From contig OZ024856.1 in assembly GCA_964017155.1 (NCBI GenBank), positions 36,924,294 to 36,988,293 on the forward strand: a stretch of DNA of 64,000 bases. Reading direction: 5' to 3'. The notes under the pieces were generated by a model. The model ran no database searches, was not told the origin of the DNA, and saw only the letters and a list, made by a program, of their open reading frames with translations. Made by a program: the position numbers and the translations under genes. The DNA is from Oasisia sp. SBJ-2009 (taxonomy: Eukaryota > Annelida > Polychaeta > Sabellida > Siboglinidae). Below are positions 59,311-64,000 of the stretch, piece by piece; within the stretch, counting starts at the first letter, position 1, and each line of letters begins with the position of its first letter.

Positions 59311-62300
59311 TTAATTTGCGGAGGTCTGCTTTATGAGTGGGTTAGGTTAATCAGCAGTGGATATTTGTTCTGGTCAGTGTGGCATTCTGTCATCACACAA
59401 TAGGCTGCATTGTTACTGTTTCTTTGTTTTGCATTGTGATATGCGCTTAGACCACAAATCCTTAATTTTGGTAGGTGAAAAAATCATTATTTGTACAGGT
59501 AGTACATTTTATTTGCATCAACAATTTAAGCCACACATACATGGTAGTTGTTGGGCATAACTAGCACAATTCACTAGATAAATTATAAAAATGTTACTCC
59601 TTGATACAGAGAACATAATTTAGTACTCATAATACGTATGTGTAGATCATGCTGCTGCCATCAGCAATTAATGAAGTAATTGGGTCAGACAGTGTAATGA
59701 AAGGTCAGTGCTGTCTTCACTTACCCATGTGCCCTTTGACCAGCGACATCATGGCCACTGGCCAGAATCTTTTGTCAGATGTAGATGTAAAATGGATGCT
59801 GGTAAATGGCAGTGTTCTGTGCTGTGCTATTTGTGCCCACTGGTGCAACTGGGGAGGTGAGCCCCGTGCAGACTCTGTCTGATGAAGAAGCATGGCAGCT
59901 ACTGCTCCAGGAATCTGTCATTGTGTCTGCAGGAAGTGGGCAGATAATGAGCTTAGGGTTGTAGACCCAAGAACAGGCAACAATTATGCCTAGAAATAGG
60001 ATTGCTGTGAGCACTTACTGGGTGCCTGTGTGTGCTGATGGAGGTGAGGTGACAGTCACATTGCATGTGTGTCATGCACGTGCGTGTTTCAGTGCCTGCG
60101 TCAGTCTGAGGCTACTACATGCATGCGTGTCTGCATCCACTGACACTGTTGAATATAAAACACTCATAAAGCTTTTATGATTGCCAGAGTGAATGCGAGT
60201 ACGGTGTAGCACCTAATGAATAGAGAGCGTGTCAGATTGGTGATAGATGTTTATGTGTTATTTAAAGCAAAAGTGGAGAATTCCATTACAGAGTTCATAA
60301 TAATAACAATGGCCTTAACGATGTGTGAACTACACTTCTTTATTGGAATATGAAAGTGTGGAATAGAAAAAAACTCATGTCATACTGTCAAGTTACCTAA
60401 TGGTTCAGTAAACTGACCAATAAGACATGACAAAGATAATCTTAATTTAATAAATTTATGGAAAATGGATGCAGTTTTCCTTTAAAAATGGTGTGTTTTT
60501 ATTATACTAGTGAGAATGTATATGGTGCACATAGATGTATATTTGAGATATATAGGAAGTGGCCCCAGACATGTTATTATCCTTTCAGGGTAATTATTCA
60601 CTTCAGTTGGCGGGTATACACAGTCATTGTTGTTGATGTTCTTCAAGCTGCCCCTATCACCCCCTTGCAGTAGGGGGTGGACCCAGGAGGGGTGTCACCC
60701 TGTACTAAGTGTCCCCTGCTGGTGTCTGCTGGATGCCGTTGTCTGTCCTACACATTCAATGGGCCGTGGGTGAATCCATTAAGACACCCCCTCACCCCCT
60801 CACCCCCTCACCCCCTCACCCCCTGGCCCCTCACCTGTCTTCAGGTCTCTGTGTCTTTATTTGTACAGATTGTCTCCACTCCTGCACAGGGAATGTCCTG
60901 TTGTGTGGGTGAATTGTGGCTGACACCCGCTTACTGGAATGAGGAAATCACACACACTTTGGTGGGCATTGACTCACACTGTTGGACTGTATGTAAGAGT
61001 GACCCGGACCTTGCTTTACATGGATCAGTGAATCTTTAGAAATGGAAATATTGGGCAAGACACCAAGTTTCTATCTTACAAAGTCTGCATTGTACCAAAC
61101 TGTGTACATAGAGGTGTACTTGTGACAGGGAAGTCAACAGTGCTCACTTGTTTGCCAGGGAGTAAAGCACTTTGTATAGTCACAATAACTGAATATTGTG
61201 CAACAACTTTTTTACTTTTAGCAGTCTGCAATATATATGTGCAAGAGACACGTTTCAATTGTAATTTTAATATTAAGTTTTGGAATAGTTTATAATAATT
61301 ATAAACTATTCCAAAATTTAATATTAAATTAAAATTAAATTATCTCTAATTTTTATTACTTTCATTCCTCAAATATCACATGTTTTTAATGTATATTATT
61401 GCAATTTGCCTTTAGTCATAATATACCTGCGCATTTCGTTAGAATTTTGATTTTACCAACGCCCTTTATGTTAGAGTTTAGGTAGTGATAAAAGAAATAA
61501 TAAAATGTACACAAATGTGGCAGTGATTACTGTGATGTAATTCTTATACAGGGCCCTGTATCAACAATTATATTCATTGACATGGGAAAAGTAATAATAA
61601 ATAAAGACACCCATTCCGCTTTAAGGATCTGGGGAAACTTCCCAAGGGCATAATCCCATCTGTGTCCCTCCCACCCCAGTACTGTTCCTACTCTGGCCCC
61701 CCACAGGGCAGTAGCTAATTACCCCAATCAATTATTACCCTCCACTGCCCAGCCAGGCCCAGGCCTGCTCCTGGGAGAGTGCCCATATTTCCCCCACCCA
61801 GTGCAGGAGGCAGCTGTATTTTCACAGAGTGGTGAGTGGTGCCAGGAAGTCTGCTCCAGGCCATTTGATACTGCCTCAACTGCCAGCACCAAAGTGCCAC
61901 AGCATACAAATGTCCACTTGCTCTCTCCCGCAGTGTCTGCTGCCAGTAATTGCTGCTTATTGGCTGATCACTTGTGGTATAAATGACTCCTAGCAGGCGA
62001 TGTAATTCGCTGAGCAGCGTGTTATTGACAAAGTGCCTACTGTGGACTCAATTTGTGCAAGTTTTGCATCAGATTTGTTGTATTATAATTTGGCTTAGTT
62101 GAATGTGTTCCTGTTGTGTCCTGGTGAAACGAAGTCTTATATTAGGCTTGTTTGGGTTATACATGATCAATAAATGGCTGGACACAGTACAGCAGCAGCA
62201 GCTTCATTTGTGTTGTTTTATTAGAGGCTTTTCATATGTGTACCCTCTGGAATCAAAGGAAGCTCAGTTTGGCCTAAAGAGACAAAGTTCTTGAATAGAA

Positions 62301-62665
62301 AACCTACACACTAAATGACATCAGGATTGAAGATGGACCTGCACGTTTTGCCTTCTTTTTGATTGATTTGGCATGAAATGCCTTCTAAAAATTAATTGTT
62401 TTGAATTAGTCTGGCATTTAGTGTCAGATGAACTTGTATAGTTGGCATTAAGATTAAACCTGGACCCCAGATGTACCTGTGTTGTCCAGATAAGATTTAG
62501 AGCACAAACATGGCAGTGTTTGTAAAATGGCTTTAGTTCGCCCAGTACACATTTGGTGCGCTGTAAAGCCCATGTATTGCCCAATAAGCCGCTGAGCTGC
62601 CCTGACTATAGCAGTGACTGCTGTCACATGGAAGTTGGAAGATGAAAGGAAGCTAAGGCAGGAAG
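59311..62665. other. Intron sequence, little recognised
   Basis: No gene was recognised. It includes an (ACCCCCTC)n run of about four 8-bp copies at 60785-60816. Open frames are short and overlap. Confidence 0.45.
61269..61325. repeat. Hairpin with 28-bp arms
   Basis: Arms at 61269-61296 and 61298-61325 share TTTTGGAATAGTTTATAAT and its complement, with one mismatch and a 1-base spacer. It is AT-rich and could be a small foldback element or a cruciform-prone site. Confidence 0.85.
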
Positions 62666-62670
62666 AGGAG

Positions 62671-62755
62671 GCTGAGAGGGGCTTGGAGTAGCTGAGAGGG
62701 GCTTGGAGTAGCTGAGAGGGGCTTGGAGTAGCTGAGAGGGGCTTGGAGTAGCTGA
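62671..62755. repeat. 20-bp tandem repeat, 4 copies
   Basis: The unit GCTGAGAGGGGCTTGGAGTA is repeated four times without change. Confidence 0.95.
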
Positions 62756-63429
62756 AACAACTGAACAAAGTCTGAGTAGGAATCTACAGTGTGATGACAG
62801 TCACCAGAATGGTTCCAGTCTTTCTGTTCATTTCACTCCCAGTTTACATTTTTTTACCAGCAGTGTTTTGATCACTATCAGCAAACAACATATACACTAG
62901 ATTGTGATACAGCAGTGACTTAGACAGTGTACTCACTATTGTGGGGCTGCAGTTTGGCTGCAATCAAGAAGTAATTAGTCTGACAGTAAACAAAATGTTA
63001 CAAGAACAGAAAGGTAAATCAACCGCAAAATAAGTAAAAACGTTACTGATCTGTTCCTATGTGATGTGGAACGCTGTACACATAGTTATCTTGTAATCCA
63101 CACGTAATGCTCTGTTACATGTATTATTTGTTAAATTACTTCATTCACATTCATATATGGTTATAAAATTATTACGGAGGTAATGAGAAACCCAAACTGT
63201 GGTGGATGTTGTCTTTTTAACTCATGGTGTGTGTAGTACTGAGACCTTTTAGCTGTTGCTTCTTGTCATAGTTAATTTGCAACACACGCGTGGCTACTCT
63301 GATGTATCCAGGCAGAGACGGCGGGAAGTGAACAAGTGCTTGTACTGTACTTTGATGGTTGTATGTACTCGGTTAATCCAGCTAAAACCCTCAATTAAAT
63401 ACATCCTCAGCAACCAACATTTCCTGTTC

Positions 63430-63653
63430 TATTTTTGCTCTCTGTTTTACTCATTCGCTCACTCACTCATTCATTATTTATCGCTCCCACAAACTCTCAT
63501 TTTCTCTCAATCTTCCATTTCCTCCCACATACTCACTCACTGTCTGTCTCACTTAGTTTCACTCCCACAGCCCCACTCTCCTGTGTTCTCGAGCACTGTC
63601 TCAGTTTCCCTGCTCTCCCATTCTCATTCACACTCTTTTTGTCTATATTTGTT

Positions 63654-63711
<58 letters not shown>

Positions 63712-64000
63712 CTCTCCTCACTGCCTCTGTCCAGTTTCCCACCTTCTGTATTTCTCTCATTCATTTTCACTGCCATCCTCTCCCTTTCATTTGCTCTCAG
63801 TTTCCCAACTTCAGTCTCACCTCTTCCCATCTCCCATACACTGCCTAGTGCTCTTCAGAATCTTTCCCTCCATCTCATTCTTTATTCCCCCTCTTACTCC
63901 CTCCCTCCTTGTCTCCTTCATCCTCCCCTCCCTTTATCTTCCCCCTCACTCTCAGTCTCTGCCCCTCTATATCTAATTTCGGACCCATAACATTTCCTTC
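63430..64000. repeat. CT-rich tract with (TA)n core
   Basis: About 570 bp of pyrimidine-rich plus strand with TCACTCACTC, CTCTCTC and CCCTCC runs, split by a (TA)n microsatellite at 63657-63706. The 244-codon and 137-codon frames here are low-complexity artefacts. The tract runs to the window edge. Confidence 0.85.

Larger units (their letters stand above)
11001..64000 (+). other. TRIM9 intron 1, at least 53 kb (inferred)
   Basis: No exon encoding the expected continuation (coiled-coil start of the SQxLxxLSxKA type) was recognised on the plus strand. No other protein-coding gene with convincing homology was seen on either strand. The remainder of the window is therefore read as the start of the first intron. 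Its composition is TG/CA-rich and CpG-poor, as expected of methylated gene bodies. Short exons could have been missed by eye. Confidence 0.6.

Noticed and set aside
63256..63990. 244-codon plus-strand open frame
   Set aside because: It consists of Ser/Leu/His-rich low complexity and Tyr-Ile repeats from CT-rich and (TA)n DNA. No domain and no coding bias.
1..64000. CRISPR arrays, prokaryotic operons or a phage-type defence system
   Set aside because: The tandem repeats lack spacers of constant length, and there are spliced animal genes and no bacterial gene clusters.

Overview
The window is nuclear DNA from a metazoan. It has spliced genes, a very long intron, TG/CA-rich and CpG-poor intron sequence, tRNA-derived SINEs, cut-and-paste transposons and many microsatellites. 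The TRIM9 exon carries a motif block (DSGVVC followed by NTSRP) that I remember from Drosophila Trim9 and not from vertebrate TRIM9, and the repeats look like those of molluscs and related phyla. A protostome, probably a spiralian, is the best guess; the species cannot be told.

Only two genes are supported, arranged head to head. On the minus strand, the first two coding exons of L-2-hydroxyglutarate dehydrogenase (L2HGDH) lie at 3650-3786 and 489-622. They join through a split AGA codon, and the gene continues off the left edge. On the plus strand, the first coding exon of TRIM9 (10188-11000) encodes the interrupted RING finger and both B-boxes and ends on a codon boundary. I found no second TRIM9 exon, so 11001-64000 is read as the start of a first intron of at least 53 kb. 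Human L2HGDH and TRIM9 are also near neighbours (14q21-q22), so the linkage looks ancient.

The 6.4 kb between the two genes is mostly repeat debris: a two-unit array with poly-C tracts (4683-5930), a long (TA)n tract, a perfect 35-bp palindrome, and a decayed RTE-like retrotransposon (7820-9075). A compact candidate promoter with CRE-like and NRF1-like sites sits just before TRIM9. L2HGDH intron 1 holds a palindromic element with a 1133-bp hAT relic inserted in one arm; the 8-bp target duplication can be read exactly.

The TRIM9 intron holds SINE copies, a 1000-bp foldback transposon with 9-bp duplications, a small inverted-repeat family, about ten minisatellites, a 0.5 kb purine tract and a terminal CT-rich tract. 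Most of the rest has no recognisable content. Exceptions that look functional are a back-to-back acceptor/donor at 35217/35218 with a good branch site (candidate recursive splice site), a CpG-richer block just after it, a 20-bp phased array of POU octamer sites followed by a MORE-like palindrome at 58991-59114, and several CpG-richer blocks with SOX or homeodomain-type sites. No complete novel multi-gene system is visible; the interest lies in gene linkage, intron processing and candidate enhancers.
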